A stretch of DNA of 7,398 nucleotides from Elusimicrobiales bacterium. GTDB lineage: Bacteria; Elusimicrobiota; Elusimicrobia; Elusimicrobiales; UBA9959. Positions 6,782 through 7,398 of the stretch are shown piece after piece. Position numbers and translations under genes: made by a program. The stretch's first letter is position 1, and the number at the start of each line of letters is the position of its first letter. Location: NCBI GenBank assembly GCA_026416895.1, contig JAOAEH010000031.1, positions 1-7,398 on the forward strand, in the 5' to 3' direction. The notes under the pieces were generated by a model. That model saw only the letters and a program-made list of their open reading frames with translations, did not search any database and was not told the origin of the DNA.

Positions 6782-7398
6782 CTAAAATTGTGAAACTTTA
6801 TTTATCGATATGTAAGTTTCAAATGAATGAGATATATCCCTTCCAACAATACCAGCATAACTTGTCTGCTCTCCTTTTGCTTGGGAATATAAATTAAAAT
6901 TTATTCTAACAATATTTGCTGGTAAATTTTGTCTTGAAAAAGTAATAGAATTAATATTATCTGACATAAAAACAGCATTGTTACCAGAACCACAGGTAAG
7001 TGATATTGATGGAATATTTGTATATGTTGGGCAGTTAGATATAGCTAAACTTCCCCAATGGTAATACAAACAATTAGCCGATAAAGGAGAAGGACAAGGA
7101 GTTAAACAGAAATGATGCCATTGAGCTTGAACAGATGGTAACGGATTACATATTTGGTTTAAATTTGAAGGATTCCTTACAACATTTGTAAAGAAAGTAA
7201 TATTGTTAGAAATTCCTCCTGGTAAGGGAGTTAATATATCATTTGCAACTATCATTTTATTTTTAATATATTTCATAGATGTTATAAATCTTACTTTAAG
7301 AACATCTTCTTTATACTGATGATAAAAAAATCTATTTGCTGTTGCAAATACACCAGATAAAGCCAACGACATAAAAGCAAATATCACCAAAGCTACTA
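6782..7398 (-). CDS. PilW-like prepilin-type protein (5' end beyond the window)
   Basis: The frame is open to the right edge, giving at least 204 codons plus stop. The edge-proximal residues VALVIFAFMSLALSGVF are the inside of a type IV prepilin N-terminal helix, where ELLVALVI normally follows a GFTL cleavage site. The true start therefore lies probably only about a dozen codons beyond 7398. The TTG at 7390-7388 is an internal Leu of this helix, not a start. After the helix comes an amphipathic region (HQYKEDVLKVRFITSMKYI), then a globular domain. That domain ends with strands typical of PilW-like minor pilins: NINSITFSRQ, then IVRINFNLYSQ, then SFETYISINKV at the C-terminus. Six cysteines sit in the exported domain (81, 95, 99, 107, 120 and 133, counting from the TTG codon), which suggests disulfides. 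The probable role is a minor pilin that primes or caps type IV pilus assembly; a type II secretion pseudopilin is possible. Confidence 0.82.
   Translation of the reverse strand, partial: VALVIFAFMSLALSGVFATANRFFYHQYKEDVLKVRFITSMKYIKNKMIVANDILTPLPGGISNNITFFTNVVRNPSNLNQICNPLPSVQAQWHHFCLTPCPSPLSANCLYYHWGSLAISNCPTYTNIPSISLTCGSGNNAVFMSDNINSITFSRQNLPANIVRINFNLYSQAKGEQTSYAGIVGRDISHSFETYISINKVSQF

Noticed and set aside
7388..7390. TTG as the start codon of the right-edge pilin-like gene
   Set aside because: It encodes a Leu inside the hydrophobic prepilin helix, and the frame continues openly to the window edge.

Overview
The window is very AT-rich, gene-dense bacterial chromosome with no mobile element, RNA gene or CRISPR array that I can see. 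Arginine is mostly AGA and isoleucine often ATA, as expected for a low-GC genome. Type IV pilin-like genes, an L-aspartate oxidase and a lipid-flippase-like membrane protein fit a free-living, probably Gram-negative (diderm) bacterium. The composition and gene set would suit one of the low-GC thermophilic or anaerobic lineages, but the sequence alone does not fix the phylum.

Layout. (1) Positions 1-1201, minus strand: a two-gene unit. A UPF0104/LPG-synthase-type integral membrane protein (182-1201) is followed, with an ATGA stop/start overlap, by a gamma-carbonic-anhydrase-like hexapeptide-repeat protein that runs off the left edge. (2) Positions 1202-1244: a 43-bp divergent intergenic region with a perfect AT-only 16-bp palindrome. 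(3) Positions 1245-6454, plus strand: a tightly packed series of nadB (L-aspartate oxidase), uvrA (excision-repair ATPase) and a gluzincin-type metallopeptidase whose start codon directly abuts the uvrA stop. (4) Positions 6451-7398, minus strand, converging on the peptidase gene with overlapping stop codons: a small PilX-like membrane-anchored protein preceded by a nearly complete PilW-like prepilin that runs off the right edge.

How the genes relate. nadB makes iminoaspartate for NAD synthesis, uvrA recognises bulky DNA lesions, and the peptidase has an intact zinc site but no known partner. These three look co-transcribed rather than members of one pathway. The right-hand pair looks like the end of a minor-pilin cluster, in the usual pilW-then-pilX order. 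The left-hand pair shares translational coupling.

No gene-free stretch longer than 43 bp exists. I found no convincing new multi-gene system. The points most worth a second look are the uvrA-abutting metallopeptidase, the very short cysteine-rich PilX-like protein, the rarity of Shine-Dalgarno sequences, and the palindrome between the divergent genes.
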